64,000 bases of DNA from Pantoea vagans (GCF_001506165.1 NZ_CP011427.1:3038001-3102000), one strand, 5' to 3'. Shown: positions 49,160-59,324, counted from the stretch's first letter. A program made the numbers and translations. The notes: a model not told the origin generated them from the letters alone.

Positions 49160-50155
49160 TCAGAATGCGCGCATCCTGTAGAGGGCATAAAGGAAATAGT
49201 ACGCTGTGATAGTATTTAAATTCATAATCATGTACTTCAACTTTTCATTTTTATTGAGCAAAATAAAAATACCTTTTGAGTATTTACCTCGCTTGATTTC
49301 ATTAATTTCCTGCGCGATATCGGCAGGTGAAAAAGATGAATGATACATCGCCGTCACGATTTGCATATCCAACGCCAGAACGCGTTTAGAAATGCCTTTA
49401 AGAAAATAATCGAGATCGCTGCCCTGATATTTTTCCACAATCGAGTCATATAACGCCGTCAGAAACTGCTTTCTGACTTTCAATTCGCTGTATTGCACCT
49501 TCCGCTTAGAGAGTGAACCCGCCACATCCTCATAGTGATAAGCGGCACCCGGCGTCACCAGGAAATTACTGATACAGCTAAAAAACTTCAAATTAAATAG
49601 CAGATCCTCACTCATAGAGATTCCCTCCATGAAACGCAGATCATAATCACTCAGAATCTGGCGGCGATAACATTTGTTGTGCAAATAACCAATATTATCG
49701 CTCATTTCCAGTTCCCCAAGCACATAGGGAATATCCTCGTTGCTGAAAAAACCCGCTTGCGAGACTTTCCCTACCCGGTTGTCATTAAGGTTGCCGACCA
49801 TCAAGTCAACCGATTCCGCGGGCCACGCATCCAGATTCTGTTTGAAGATCATCAGGAAGTTATCATCTACCCAATCATCAGCATCCAGGAATAACACATA
49901 CTCGCCACAGGCTTGCTGCAGCCCATTATTGCGTGCTGCACTCACCCCGGCATTGATTTGATCAATCACCTTCACCTGCGAGTAAGATGAAAAACCGGCT
50001 AAGATTTGCTGACTGGAATCCGTGCTGCCATCATTAACCACCACAACTTCATAATTGCTATAGGTCTGTTTAAGTACACTAAGCAACGTGCGCTTTATGG
50101 TTTTTTGTGCGTTATAGACGGGAATGATAATACTAAATAGTGGTTTTTCATTCAT
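49160..50155 (-). CDS. Glycosyltransferase family 2
   Basis: 331 residues, GT-A fold. It starts FSIIIPVYNAQKTIKRTLLS with the nucleotide-sugar site, then VVNDGSTDSS and the metal-binding LFLDADDW (near residue 95). The C-terminal 80 residues are helical and Lys/Ile-rich. The stop-start overlap (ATGA) with the flippase gene upstream shows co-translation. Both codon use and AT content look unlike the flanking core genes, which hints at horizontal transfer. The sugar and acceptor are unknown. Confidence 0.85.
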   Translation of the reverse strand: MNEKPLFSIIIPVYNAQKTIKRTLLSVLKQTYSNYEVVVVNDGSTDSSQQILAGFSSYSQVKVIDQINAGVSAARNNGLQQACGEYVLFLDADDWVDDNFLMIFKQNLDAWPAESVDLMVGNLNDNRVGKVSQAGFFSNEDIPYVLGELEMSDNIGYLHNKCYRRQILSDYDLRFMEGISMSEDLLFNLKFFSCISNFLVTPGAAYHYEDVAGSLSKRKVQYSELKVRKQFLTALYDSIVEKYQGSDLDYFLKGISKRVLALDMQIVTAMYHSSFSPADIAQEINEIKRGKYSKGIFILLNKNEKLKYMIMNLNTITAYYFLYALYRMRAF

Positions 50156-51459
50156 GATAAACTCTCTTTACTGTCTGAGGTTTTGTAATTGATAAATAAC
50201 AGCCATAACTTCCTGGGGTTGAAGAAAATCTGGTGAATACGCATAACGGGTTGCGCAGAAAAGAAATAATTAAGCAGCGAGAATGAAACGAATTCGGTTA
50301 ATACCACACTCATTGCGGCACCGGTTAAACCGAAATAAGGCACCAATAAAAAAGAGGATGCCAGGCAGATAATTAATACAGCAAAGGTCTTTTTGACTAA
50401 GAATCGATAGCCGTTGTACTTAATAATAAAACGGTCCATCAAACTGCTGAGCACACCGCACATCGCACCCACGCTGAGCAATAACGTTGGCGCAACGGCA
50501 TCGAGATAGGCTTCACCGTAGAAATCGCGAATAAACCAACCCGAGAGTTGCCAGATCGCCATGATGACGACCGCCGACACCCCCAATACCAGCAGATGGA
50601 GTTTTTGCGCTTTGATAATCGATTGCTCATCATCGCGCTCAGCAAAGAATGCCGGGAAGAATGAAGCCAGCAGCGCATTGGGTAAAAACACCCATGCTGT
50701 GGACAGCGTCATCGCCACCGCGAAAATTCCAGCCTCTTTCACGCCGAGAAAGTAAGAGACGCTGAGTTGATTGACGCGGGTGTAAATCGCAATCGCAATC
50801 ACTGAGAACACCAGTGAAACACCCGATGCCACCATGTAGCGTGAATACTTTTTGATATGGCGCAGCGCAGGAATTGGCACCTGGCGGTGATAGCGCAGGA
50901 AGATGGCCAGTTTGATGCTGAACGGCAGTAGCGTGGCGAGTACAATCGGTATCGCCAGGAATTGGGGATCCAGTTGGAACCAGGAAATAAAGAAACGCAC
51001 CGTCAGGCTGATAGCGAGACCGATGACATTGGCAATCACGTTAAGCCGCGCATTCAGCATCGCCTCGTTGTAAATGTTCACGAGGTCGAGCGATGAAAAC
51101 AGGCAGGCAATCGCCGCTGCACAGATAAACACCAGAGCTTCACGACTCCACTCTTCGCCCATGATCACCATGCCGCTGATGGCTAAGCCGCAATAAATCA
51201 GCATTACCAGCAGAAAGGTCGCCATCATCAGGCGAATACCTGAATGATGATTTTGCGAAATGCGTTTGAGCAGAATCACATCGCTGCCCATCACCGCAAT
51301 GGATTGAATAAACTGAAACACCAGCATGGAGAGTGAGATAATGCCGAACGTGGTAGGGCCAACATATTTCGCCACATAGGAGGTGACAAAAATCAGGCCG
51401 AATACCGCGATCAACTTCTCAGCAATCATCCACATCGAATTTTTTAATTTATTTTTCAC
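50152..51459 (-). CDS. Polysaccharide/O-unit flippase (Wzx/MATE-like family)
   Basis: 435 residues with about 12 helices. The N-terminus KNSMWMIAEKLIAVFGLIFV, then TSYVAKYVGPTTFGIISLSM, is typical of the oligosaccharide flippase (Wzx/RfbX) family, which moves lipid-linked glycans across the inner membrane. It starts after about 900 bp without a gene. It overlaps the downstream glycosyltransferase gene by 4 nt, so the pair is a two-gene glycan unit. A polymerase (Wzy) is not present nearby. Confidence 0.85.
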   Translation of the reverse strand: MKNKLKNSMWMIAEKLIAVFGLIFVTSYVAKYVGPTTFGIISLSMLVFQFIQSIAVMGSDVILLKRISQNHHSGIRLMMATFLLVMLIYCGLAISGMVIMGEEWSREALVFICAAAIACLFSSLDLVNIYNEAMLNARLNVIANVIGLAISLTVRFFISWFQLDPQFLAIPIVLATLLPFSIKLAIFLRYHRQVPIPALRHIKKYSRYMVASGVSLVFSVIAIAIYTRVNQLSVSYFLGVKEAGIFAVAMTLSTAWVFLPNALLASFFPAFFAERDDEQSIIKAQKLHLLVLGVSAVVIMAIWQLSGWFIRDFYGEAYLDAVAPTLLLSVGAMCGVLSSLMDRFIIKYNGYRFLVKKTFAVLIICLASSFLLVPYFGLTGAAMSVVLTEFVSFSLLNYFFSAQPVMRIHQIFFNPRKLWLLFINYKTSDSKESLS

Positions 51460-52364
51460 AGAACAACCTCAGTGAGATTCATTGATAAGCGACCATGCCA
51501 TTCTCTTGCATGCGGCTTAACATTGGATTTCAAACTATTTCGGACTTTCCTCAGGGGTAAAGATATGGTCTTAAGCACCTGAGTAAATCTCAAATCAAAT
51601 AAGACTTTCGCCATTAAATTTGTACAAATCGATTCAGTTCATAACGTTAAAATGAGCAGGCTACCGCCCCTGGCTTGCAGCTACCAATTTGCTGAATACA
51701 TGCAATCGTTTATTTTGGCGTAAAGAGGCCTGACTGCACCGATAGCGGGACAGTTTAAAATCAATAGGTTAGATCCATCACATTAACGATGCTCAGTTCA
51801 TCATTCGTACAACCAAACGCGTAATCTAAATTAAATTACTCATCTCTTAATCAACACGTTCAACGCGATGGCGCGCTATACATGCCTGACGAAATGAAAG
51901 AAATGTCGACCGGGGCTGAAAAGGTGCATCTTAAGACGGGCCTTCTCAACGAGCATCACGACATTAACGATTTTTGCTGTATGCCCTGCCCTTTAATTAT
52001 TTCGGTGCGTCTTTCGCGCAACCATAAAGGCAAGTGGCGTTAATCCAGTACGACTCTCGCAGTCGCACTGCAATGGGCTCCTAACCCTAAAATTGAGATC
52101 TGATTCAAAACTTTTAACGGCATTCTCACCAGGAGCGGTTATAAGGTCAATGGTCCAAAGACCAATACGGAATTTACTCAGTTAGAAAATTGATAAGGTA
52201 GGCAGGGAAAGATTAGCGGCAATGAATTGACGTTAAATATATTGATTAGCCAGCTGGTGATAGTTAACCAGGAATAATACGAGGAATGGCCCCACGCGAG
52301 GCCATACGAAAATTAAACGGAAGGTAAACTGATAAGCATGGCAGGTGCCACGGGAAGTCTTGCA
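51460..52364. other. 905-bp AT-rich region with no recognisable gene
   Basis: Between the flippase and a LysR gene; the latter ends here (leftward), so the region lies upstream of the flippase. No open frame of useful length with a ribosome site, no tRNA-like fold and no clear repeat were found. It may hold a long regulated leader for the glycan genes, or debris of transferred DNA. Confidence 0.6.
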
Positions 52365-53258
52365 CTACTTGCGATGTGTCTGCACGAATGCCGTTAATGC
52401 CTTAAGTGCGGGCGGCACTAATCGATGCCCAGGGTAATAGAGACACAGCGTACCGAGGTTCACCTGCCACTCTGGCAGTAATCGCACCAACTTGCCCCCC
52501 TGGATATCCGCGGCAATGTGTTGCTCGGACATACAGGCAATGCCAAGTCCAGCCAGCGCCGCCTGGTGCATGGAGGCCACATCGCTCACGGCGAAACGTG
52601 GCTCACCTTGCAAGGTGTAGGTTTGCTGTTGGTGGCTCAATGCCCAGCGATAAATACTGCCATCAGACATGCGCATACACAGCGTTTGGTGCTCGCTCAG
52701 TTGCTCTGGCTGATCCGGCGCCGTAAAACGTTCAAGATAGTCCGGAGCGGCAACCACTATCATCCGCAACTCGGCGGTAAGCTTAACGGCGATCATATCG
52801 GCGGGAATATCTTCAGCAAGACGGATCCCCGCATCAAAGCCTGCAGAAACGATATCCACCTTTTCTCTTTGGCTGCAAATATCCGCGCGAATACGCGGGT
52901 ATCGTTTTAGAAACGGCATAAGCACGGACTCATACCACAGCGCATAGCTTTCTGGCGGCACATTTAAGCGGAGAATCCCCGAGGGATCGTTGGGTTCGCT
53001 GCTGATCTCTTCGGAAGCGCTGCGAATCACCTCAAGGGCAGGGGCGATTTTGTCAATAAAGCGCCGACCGGCATCCGTCAGGGCCACACTTCGCGTGGTG
53101 CGATTGAACAGACGCACACCCAGCCGTTTCTCCAGCGCGGCCACCGCGTTGGTGATCGCAGAAGGTGACATTTCTAACTCGCTTGCTGCGCTTTTAAAGG
53201 TTCCGCGCCGCGCTACTGCCAGCAGGATTTCCAGTTCTGTCATACCGGTCCGGTTCAT
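52365..53258 (-). CDS. LysR-family transcriptional regulator
   Basis: 297 residues. HTH near residues 8-60 (LEILLAVARRGTFKSAASEL, then EMSPSAITNAVAALEKRLG). The effector domain follows with ILRLNVPPESYALWYESVL. It is of the CrgA/DsdC-like short LysR group. It diverges from an aldehyde dehydrogenase gene 103 nt away, its likely target; no other gene is in range. Confidence 0.88.
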   Translation of the reverse strand: MNRTGMTELEILLAVARRGTFKSAASELEMSPSAITNAVAALEKRLGVRLFNRTTRSVALTDAGRRFIDKIAPALEVIRSASEEISSEPNDPSGILRLNVPPESYALWYESVLMPFLKRYPRIRADICSQREKVDIVSAGFDAGIRLAEDIPADMIAVKLTAELRMIVVAAPDYLERFTAPDQPEQLSEHQTLCMRMSDGSIYRWALSHQQQTYTLQGEPRFAVSDVASMHQAALAGLGIACMSEQHIAADIQGGKLVRLLPEWQVNLGTLCLYYPGHRLVPPALKALTAFVQTHRK

Positions 53259-53361
53259 GAATTATTCCGTTTGTCGCAATACCCTTTGCAGGATGAGGCG
53301 GATTATTTACGCGCGCCTGGCGTGCTAGTTTTCCTGCATACTCATTTCAGGAAGCTTAACC

Positions 53362-54783
53362 ATGCATATTATCGAACACATCTATATTAATGGCCGTTTT
53401 GTTACCCCTGCTGGTAACGAGTGGCTGGAGATGATCAATCCTGCTGATGGCCGCGTCATTGGCAAAGCGCGTATGGCAAACGAGCAAGACGCAGAGCGCG
53501 CGATCGCCGCCGCTCATGCGGCATTTCCCGCTTATGCTCGCACCTCCGTCGCTGAACGTATCATGCTGTTAAAGAAGATGCATGACGCAGTGAAAAGCTG
53601 TGAAAGCGAGTTGCATGCCGCCATCCTCGAAGAATATGGCGCACCGGCCTCACGCTCGCAGTGGATGGCAAGTTATCCCGCTGACGTCATTCTCCAGGTG
53701 ATCCAAGAGTTGGAACAATACCCTTTTAGCCAGCAAGCCGGACGCGCGCATGTTCAAATGCTTCCCCTCGGCGTCGCCGGTCTGATTACCCCCTGGAACA
53801 GCAACGCGGGCTTTATTTGCCACAAGCTGGCCACCGCACTGGCCGCAGGGTGTACCACGGTGATTAAGCCCAGTGAATTTAGCCTGTTACAGACCGAAGT
53901 AATCACACAAGCGTTGCATCGGGCGGGCTTGCCTGATGGCCTGTTTAATATTGTCACGGGACGCGGTGCCGAGGTCGGGGATGCGATTAGCCGCAGCCCA
54001 TTGGTGGCAAAAATTTCCTTCACCGGTTCAACCGCCACGGGGAAAACCATTTTGCGCACGGCCGCTGAGACTTTTAAGCGCGTAACGCTGGAGCTGGGCG
54101 GCAAATCGCCCACCCTCATCCTGCCAGATGCGGATGCCAACAGCGCTGCAGAGCTGGCAGTGCAGGCGGGATTTATCAATAGCGGACAAGCCTGTATTGC
54201 TGGCACGCGCATTCTGGTGCCCGAAGCGCGCAAAGCTGAATTCGAACAGGCGCTGACGCTGGCGGTAGCCGCACAATGCTCTGGCAACCCCGCTTCCCCA
54301 GCGACCACCATTGGCCCGATGGTGAATGAAAAGCAGTGGCAACGGGTGCAACATTATATTGGCCTCGGCGAACAAGAAGGTGCGCGAATACTGAGCGGTG
54401 GTCAGGGACGTCCGCAAGGACTGACTCACGGCTGGTATATCAAGCCGACGCTGTTTAGTGATGTGACGCCGCAGATGCAGATTGCCCGTGAAGAGATCTT
54501 TGGACCGGTGTTGAGTATCATGAGTTATCGTGACGAAGCTGAGGCGATTGCCATCGCGAATGACACCGATTATGGCCTGTCTGCGCTGGTGATTGGTGCC
54601 GACGAGCAGCATGCCCGCGCCGTGGGTGAACAGATACTGGCGGGCCGGGTGATGATCAATACATTGGCACATGAACCGCGCGCGCCTTTTGGTGGCTTTG
54701 GTCATTCAGGAATGGGCCGGGAGATGGGGCAATGGGGGATTAGCGCTTTTCTGGAGCCGCGAGCCGTGACGGTTGCCTATTAA
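53362..54783 (+). CDS. NAD(P)-dependent aldehyde dehydrogenase
   Basis: 473 residues. Cofactor-binding TPWN and SFTGSTATGKTI, the general base Glu244 in TLELGGKSP, and the catalytic Cys278 in GQACIAGTRI are all present, so the enzyme should be active. The C-terminus PFGGFGHSGMGREMG is typical of class 1/2 ALDH. The substrate is unknown. It is a lone gene paired with a divergent LysR regulator, and is followed by a partial copy of a dispersed repeat. Confidence 0.9.
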   Translation: MHIIEHIYINGRFVTPAGNEWLEMINPADGRVIGKARMANEQDAERAIAAAHAAFPAYARTSVAERIMLLKKMHDAVKSCESELHAAILEEYGAPASRSQWMASYPADVILQVIQELEQYPFSQQAGRAHVQMLPLGVAGLITPWNSNAGFICHKLATALAAGCTTVIKPSEFSLLQTEVITQALHRAGLPDGLFNIVTGRGAEVGDAISRSPLVAKISFTGSTATGKTILRTAAETFKRVTLELGGKSPTLILPDADANSAAELAVQAGFINSGQACIAGTRILVPEARKAEFEQALTLAVAAQCSGNPASPATTIGPMVNEKQWQRVQHYIGLGEQEGARILSGGQGRPQGLTHGWYIKPTLFSDVTPQMQIAREEIFGPVLSIMSYRDEAEAIAIANDTDYGLSALVIGADEQHARAVGEQILAGRVMINTLAHEPRAPFGGFGHSGMGREMGQWGISAFLEPRAVTVAY

Positions 54784-54811
54784 ACGACTGATGATAACGC
54801 AGGCTAGGGCC

Positions 54812-54879
54812 GCCCCAGCCTGCTCATCAGCTTCAGTGCGAGTTGTCAAAAAGGGCATATTGCCTGAAGCCATGTCGCC
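54812..54879 (+). repeat. Dispersed ~150-bp repeat, partial copy C
   Basis: Only the right end of the element is present, from CCCCAGCCTGCTCATCAG through GTTGTCAAAAAGGGCATATT to CCATGTCGCC. It lies just behind the aldehyde dehydrogenase gene. Confidence 0.8.
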
Positions 54880-54883
54880 CTCC

Positions 54884-56074
54884 TTACGTCCGCGCCTCTT
54901 TCAACAACTGCTGAATCACCTGCTCCTGTTCCGCATATTGACCTTCACCAAACGCGGTGTATCGCAACTGCCCGTGCGCGTCGAAAATATAATGGGCGGG
55001 CCAGTATTGATTACCGAAGCGGTTCCAGATGCTGTAGTTGTTATCCGCCACCACGGTATACGGCAGTTGCCACTGTTTAATTGCACGACTCACCGCTTTC
55101 TCGTCGCGTTCCCACGGATACTCCGGGGTATGAACGCCTACCACTACCAAGCCCTCGGGTTGATACTTATTGGCCCAGTCACGCACATGCGGCAAGGTAT
55201 GCTGACAGTTAATACAGTCGTAGGTCCAGAAATCCACCAGCACCACTTTGCCTTTTAACGTTTCCGGGGTGACAGCGGCACCGTTCAGCCATGCGGTGCC
55301 GCCTTGCAGTGAGGGCAGCGTACTGCGGGTTTGTGGCATCACCACCGGTTCGAGGCGGGGTTTCGTCGCAGGCTGTGGCCCCCATTCACTGAGCCGCTGC
55401 TCCAGACGCTGCGCAAACGCGGGGCCACTTTGTAACTGCCCTTGCGCGCCGCTGGCGATCAACACCACGGCAGCCAGCATCAATCCCCCTGCTACCTGGC
55501 GTAAACGGCTGGTTAGTGCCAGGCCTGGCCGTAATCGCATCACCAGTCCACGCCCCGCCACAAACAGTAGCGCCAGCATCAGTGCGGCACCGCTGCCATA
55601 GGCTACCAGTAGCAGACCAACCGAGACGGGATCTTTTCCCACCACCGCCAGGCTGAGAATCGCGCCTAATACTGGCCCCGCACAGGGTGCCCACAACATG
55701 CCCGTTGCCATTCCCGCCAACCCTGCCGCGACTAAACCGCGTCGGCGTTGGCTGGCATCATTCATGCGATTGCCTAACGCTACAAAGGGTTGAGTAACAT
55801 ACTGAGCCAGGCGCGATGACAGTAAGGTCAGCGACGTCACGGCTAAAAAGGCCAGTGCGATCCACCTTGCCGCTGCGGTCACGCTGGCGACCCAATGGCT
55901 GGTCACCGTGACCAGCAGTGCCACGGCGGTAAACATCATCACCATGCCGCTCAATAACGCCAGCAACTGTCCTTTTTGTCCGCGTACGCTGGCGAACACA
56001 AAAGGAATAACGGGTAAGGTGCAGGGGCTGAGCAGTGTCAACATGCCTGCGCAGAAAGCAATTAAAAGTGTCAT
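54884..56074 (-). CDS. DipZ-like CcdA-thioredoxin fusion
   Basis: 396 residues from the ATG at 56074 (GAGG 7 nt upstream). The N-terminal CcdA/DsbD-type membrane part has about six helices with redox cysteines in LSPCTLPVIP (Cys18) and WAPCAGPVLG (Cys131). The C-terminal periplasmic thioredoxin-like domain carries WTYDCINCQH (CxxC 287-290). It should transfer reducing power from the cytoplasm to a periplasmic target, resembling mycobacterial DipZ. It follows a two-component system on the same strand, suggesting control by that sensor. Confidence 0.85.
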   Translation of the reverse strand: MTLLIAFCAGMLTLLSPCTLPVIPFVFASVRGQKGQLLALLSGMVMMFTAVALLVTVTSHWVASVTAAARWIALAFLAVTSLTLLSSRLAQYVTQPFVALGNRMNDASQRRRGLVAAGLAGMATGMLWAPCAGPVLGAILSLAVVGKDPVSVGLLLVAYGSGAALMLALLFVAGRGLVMRLRPGLALTSRLRQVAGGLMLAAVVLIASGAQGQLQSGPAFAQRLEQRLSEWGPQPATKPRLEPVVMPQTRSTLPSLQGGTAWLNGAAVTPETLKGKVVLVDFWTYDCINCQHTLPHVRDWANKYQPEGLVVVGVHTPEYPWERDEKAVSRAIKQWQLPYTVVADNNYSIWNRFGNQYWPAHYIFDAHGQLRYTAFGEGQYAEQEQVIQQLLKEART

Positions 56075-56213
56075 TGGAAACCTCGTGACATGGGTTAATG
56101 GGTTGCGTGCTTTAGCACGTGCGCTCATTTAACCAGGCTGTTGTGTTCACGAAGTGTCTGGCACCGCCCGTATTGTCAGTCTGTATGTGTACAGGCGGTG
56201 CAGATACAAAAGG

Positions 56214-57524
56214 CTACAAATCGGTTTGCTTTAACGTGATATGTGCGTCGAGTCCCCCCTCAACCCGATTGGATAAATGCAGGCTGCCAGACATCTGGCT
56301 CACCAGCTGCGTGGCGATAGCCAGACCCAATCCGGTTCCGCCGGTGTGACGATTGCGCGAGCTCTCCACCCGGTAAAAGGGCTCCAGCACCGCCTGCAGT
56401 TCCGCTTCGGGAATACCGGGGCCATTATCCAGCACGTGAATGTCGACTTGATCCCCCTGCGGGGCGTTCATCACCATCTGCGCTTCGCTGCCAAACTTTA
56501 GGGCGTTATCGATCAGATTGGTCATGATGCGGCGCAGGGCCTGCGGGCGAACGGCAAAACGGTCCTCGCCGCGACATGAGGTAAAGCTGACCGCTTTGCC
56601 GATATCCTGGTAGTCACAGGCAATGCTGTCGAGAAATGCATTCAGACTCACAACCTGCCGCGCCTCCTCCAACACTTCCGATGAGCGTGCGTAGGCAATT
56701 CCTTCTCGCACTAAACGGCTCATGTTATCGAGGTCGCCCAGCAATTTATCGCGCAGCTCCGGTTGTTCTGACATCTCCACCCGCAGTTTCATACGCGTGA
56801 TGGGGGTTTGCAGATCGTGTGAGATCGCGGCCAGAATCTGCGCGCGCTCTTTGAGATGATCCTGGATGCGCGTCTGCATCGCATTAAAGGCGCGTGCCGC
56901 CTGCTGCACTTCATCGGGACCGCTTTCAGGCATCAGCTGCGCACGGTTTGATGCCGGTGTCAGCTCTTCGACCGCCTGGGTAAAGCGCATAAAAGGACGC
57001 ACCACTTGCCGTACCGCCAGCCAGGCGCAGCACAGCAACAGCAGCAGTTGACCGATCAGCACTGCAGGTAACCAGCGGGCGATGGCGGGCATACGCGGCC
57101 ACAGATCCAGCGTCAAGGGTGCGCCATCGTGGAGTGTCAGGTGCACTTGAATATGCTCACGCGTCCCAGGAATCGCATGAATACTCATTTGATAGCGCCC
57201 GCCGAGGCTCTCCTGTAACGAGCGCACGGCATCCCGCGCACGCCAACTGCTGGGATAAGGCCCTGGTAAGCCTGCCGATAATTGATAGCGATAATTGCCG
57301 CGCTCCAGTTTTGCCAACCAAGCGGGGCGTTCAGCCGCAGGCAGACGATCAAGAATGGCGACGCTGGTTGCGACGTCATATTCAAGATTGCCCAGCATCA
57401 CGGTTTTGGCGCTACTCATGCGTTCAACCATCAAGCTTATGAGGGTGGTGGCATTCGCCAGCAATAATCCGCCCAGGACGATGATCAGCAGACGAGTCAG
57501 TAACGATCTCGGCCACAGTTTCAT
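56214..57524 (-). CDS. Sensor histidine kinase
   Basis: 436 residues. Two helices (about 11-33 and 152-171) flank a periplasmic sensor of about 120 residues. HAMP (172-225), dimerisation domain with phospho-His236 in AAISHDLQTPITRM, and an HATPase_c domain with NLIDNALKFG (N box), DNGPGIP and GGTGLGLAIATQL follow. EnvZ-like architecture. It overlaps the response regulator gene by 4 nt. The signal is unknown; the DipZ-like gene downstream hints at redox or envelope stress. Confidence 0.9.
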   Translation of the reverse strand: MKLWPRSLLTRLLIIVLGGLLLANATTLISLMVERMSSAKTVMLGNLEYDVATSVAILDRLPAAERPAWLAKLERGNYRYQLSAGLPGPYPSSWRARDAVRSLQESLGGRYQMSIHAIPGTREHIQVHLTLHDGAPLTLDLWPRMPAIARWLPAVLIGQLLLLLCCAWLAVRQVVRPFMRFTQAVEELTPASNRAQLMPESGPDEVQQAARAFNAMQTRIQDHLKERAQILAAISHDLQTPITRMKLRVEMSEQPELRDKLLGDLDNMSRLVREGIAYARSSEVLEEARQVVSLNAFLDSIACDYQDIGKAVSFTSCRGEDRFAVRPQALRRIMTNLIDNALKFGSEAQMVMNAPQGDQVDIHVLDNGPGIPEAELQAVLEPFYRVESSRNRHTGGTGLGLAIATQLVSQMSGSLHLSNRVEGGLDAHITLKQTDL

Positions 57525-58261
57525 TCATGCGCCTCTTTGATGATTACCGCTGCGGCCAGCACATACCCTTCGCTGCGTACCGTTTTGAGGTAGGCAGGCT
57601 CGCGCGCATCATCACGCAGACGCTGCCGCAAGCGACTCACCAGCAGATCAATGGATCTTTCGAACAGTTCGGCATCGCGGCCCTGGGTCAAATTCAACAG
57701 TTGGTCGCGGTTCAATACCCGCTGTGGATGATCAAGAAACACGCGCAGCAGACGATACTCTGCTCCGCTGAGCGCCACAATCACGCCTTCATCATCAATG
57801 AGATGCCGGGCGGAGGTATCCAGTTGCCAGTCGCCAAAGGCAATAATACGACCGATCTCAGTGATTTGCAGATTGGGCGGCAAGGCGCGTGTACGGCGTA
57901 AAATCGCTTTGATGCGCGCCAGCAGTTCACGCGCGACAAAGGGTTTAACCAGATAGTCATCCGCACCCATTTCCAGGCCGAGAATGCGATCGGTATCCTC
58001 ACTACGGGCCGTGAGCATTAAAATCGGTAAGTTGCGCTGCGTATCACTGCGTAGCTGACGACACAGCGTCAGCCCATCATCGCCGGGCATCATAATATCG
58101 AGGATCACCAAATCAATGGCATTGGCCGATAACATCGCACGCATCTCTCTACCATTGGCGGCGCCGGTGGCGCGATAACCTGACTTGATCAGGTAATCGG
58201 TAATCAGTTCACGGATATCCCGGTCATCATCTACCACCAGGATGTGATCAATGTGCTCCAA
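57521..58261 (-). CDS. OmpR-family response regulator
   Basis: 246 residues. Receiver domain: acidic pocket VVDDDRD (9-15), phospho-Asp55 in LVILDIMMPGDDG, Lys in YLVKPF. C-terminal winged-helix DNA-binding domain (about 145-235) ending with RLRDDAREPAYLKTVRSEGY. The cognate kinase follows at once. An alpha/beta-hydrolase gene with its own terminator lies upstream, so the regulator probably has a promoter in the 70-nt gap or is read from upstream. Confidence 0.92.
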   Translation of the reverse strand: MEHIDHILVVDDDRDIRELITDYLIKSGYRATGAANGREMRAMLSANAIDLVILDIMMPGDDGLTLCRQLRSDTQRNLPILMLTARSEDTDRILGLEMGADDYLVKPFVARELLARIKAILRRTRALPPNLQITEIGRIIAFGDWQLDTSARHLIDDEGVIVALSGAEYRLLRVFLDHPQRVLNRDQLLNLTQGRDAELFERSIDLLVSRLRQRLRDDAREPAYLKTVRSEGYVLAAAVIIKEAHE

Positions 58262-58288
58262 AACAACCTCCTGTTTTCAACCTACGCA

Positions 58289-58314
58289 AAAAAGACCGGC
58301 ACTCATGTGCCGGC
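58289..58314 (-). terminator. Rho-independent terminator of the alpha/beta-hydrolase gene
   Basis: Arms CCGGCAC (58297-58303) and GTGCCGG (58308-58314), loop TCAT, followed on the minus strand by GTC and a six-T run. Confidence 0.85.
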
Positions 58315-58331
58315 CCTTAAAAAATTCGCGG

Positions 58332-59324
58332 TTACAGCGCAGCGGCATCTTCCACCGCTTTGACAAACCCCTGCGGATCTTCTGCTGGCGGGTTATGTCC
58401 AATATTGCCGGTAAAGGTACGATGCTCATACTTGCCGCTGAATTTCGCGCGATACGCTGGTGGCGCGGGGTGCGGCGCACCGTTGTTATCCCCTTCTATC
58501 GTAATCGTTGGCACGCTGATCACGGGCAAGGTGGCTAACTTTTTCTCATAAGCATCATACTTTTGCTCACCTTTTTCCAGGCCAAGACGCCAGCGGTAGT
58601 TACTGATGGTCACCGCGACCTGATCCGGATTATCCAGCGCTTTTGCACTCACGTTAAAGGTGGCATCACTAAATTTCCAACCCGGTGAGGCTTGCTGCCA
58701 GATCAGTTTGGCAAAATCATGAGTATTTTTCGCATAACCTTGTTCACCACGCTCAGTGGCGAAATAAAATTGATACCACCATTGCAACTCTGCTTGCGGA
58801 GGTAAGGCTTTCTTGCCCACGTCCTGGCTGCTGATCAGATAGCCGCTGACGGATACCAGCGATTTCACACGTTCCGGCCACAGTGCCGCCACGATGTCCG
58901 CCGTGCGTGCCCCCCAGTCGAAGCCAGCAAATACCGCCTGTTTGATGCCCAGTGCATCCATCAACGCCACGGTATCCGCCGCCAGTGCCGAAGGCTGACC
59001 GTTACGTGGCGTGTTATCTGACAGGAAGCGCGTGCTGCCGTATCCACGCAAATAAGGCACGATAACGCGATAGCCTTTGGCGGCTAACTGCGGCGCGACT
59101 TTGGCATAGCTTTGAATGTCATACGGCCAGCCGTGCAGCAGAATGACGGCCTGACCATCGCGTGGCCCGATATCGACATATCCAACATTCAGCACCCCGG
59201 CATTAACCTGATGAATGGTACTAAAGGCGGCAGCGTATTCCGCTTCAGTTGGGGTAGCAGCAAAGGCAGAACTGGTAGCGGTTAAGACCAGTGCAGCAAG
59301 CAGAGTTTGGCGTAATAAGAACAT
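58332..59324 (-). CDS. Periplasmic alpha/beta hydrolase, epoxide-hydrolase-like
   Basis: 330 residues with a signal peptide (LLAALVLTATSSAFA-AT). Alpha/beta-hydrolase motifs: oxyanion LLHGWPYD, nucleophile elbow GFDWGAR with Asp in place of Ser, and a C-terminal His in GNIGHNPPAEDP. An Asp nucleophile indicates epoxide hydrolase or haloalkane dehalogenase chemistry. The substrate is unknown. It is monocistronic, closed by a terminator. Confidence 0.85.
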   Translation of the reverse strand: MFLLRQTLLAALVLTATSSAFAATPTEAEYAAAFSTIHQVNAGVLNVGYVDIGPRDGQAVILLHGWPYDIQSYAKVAPQLAAKGYRVIVPYLRGYGSTRFLSDNTPRNGQPSALAADTVALMDALGIKQAVFAGFDWGARTADIVAALWPERVKSLVSVSGYLISSQDVGKKALPPQAELQWWYQFYFATERGEQGYAKNTHDFAKLIWQQASPGWKFSDATFNVSAKALDNPDQVAVTISNYRWRLGLEKGEQKYDAYEKKLATLPVISVPTITIEGDNNGAPHPAPPAYRAKFSGKYEHRTFTGNIGHNPPAEDPQGFVKAVEDAAAL

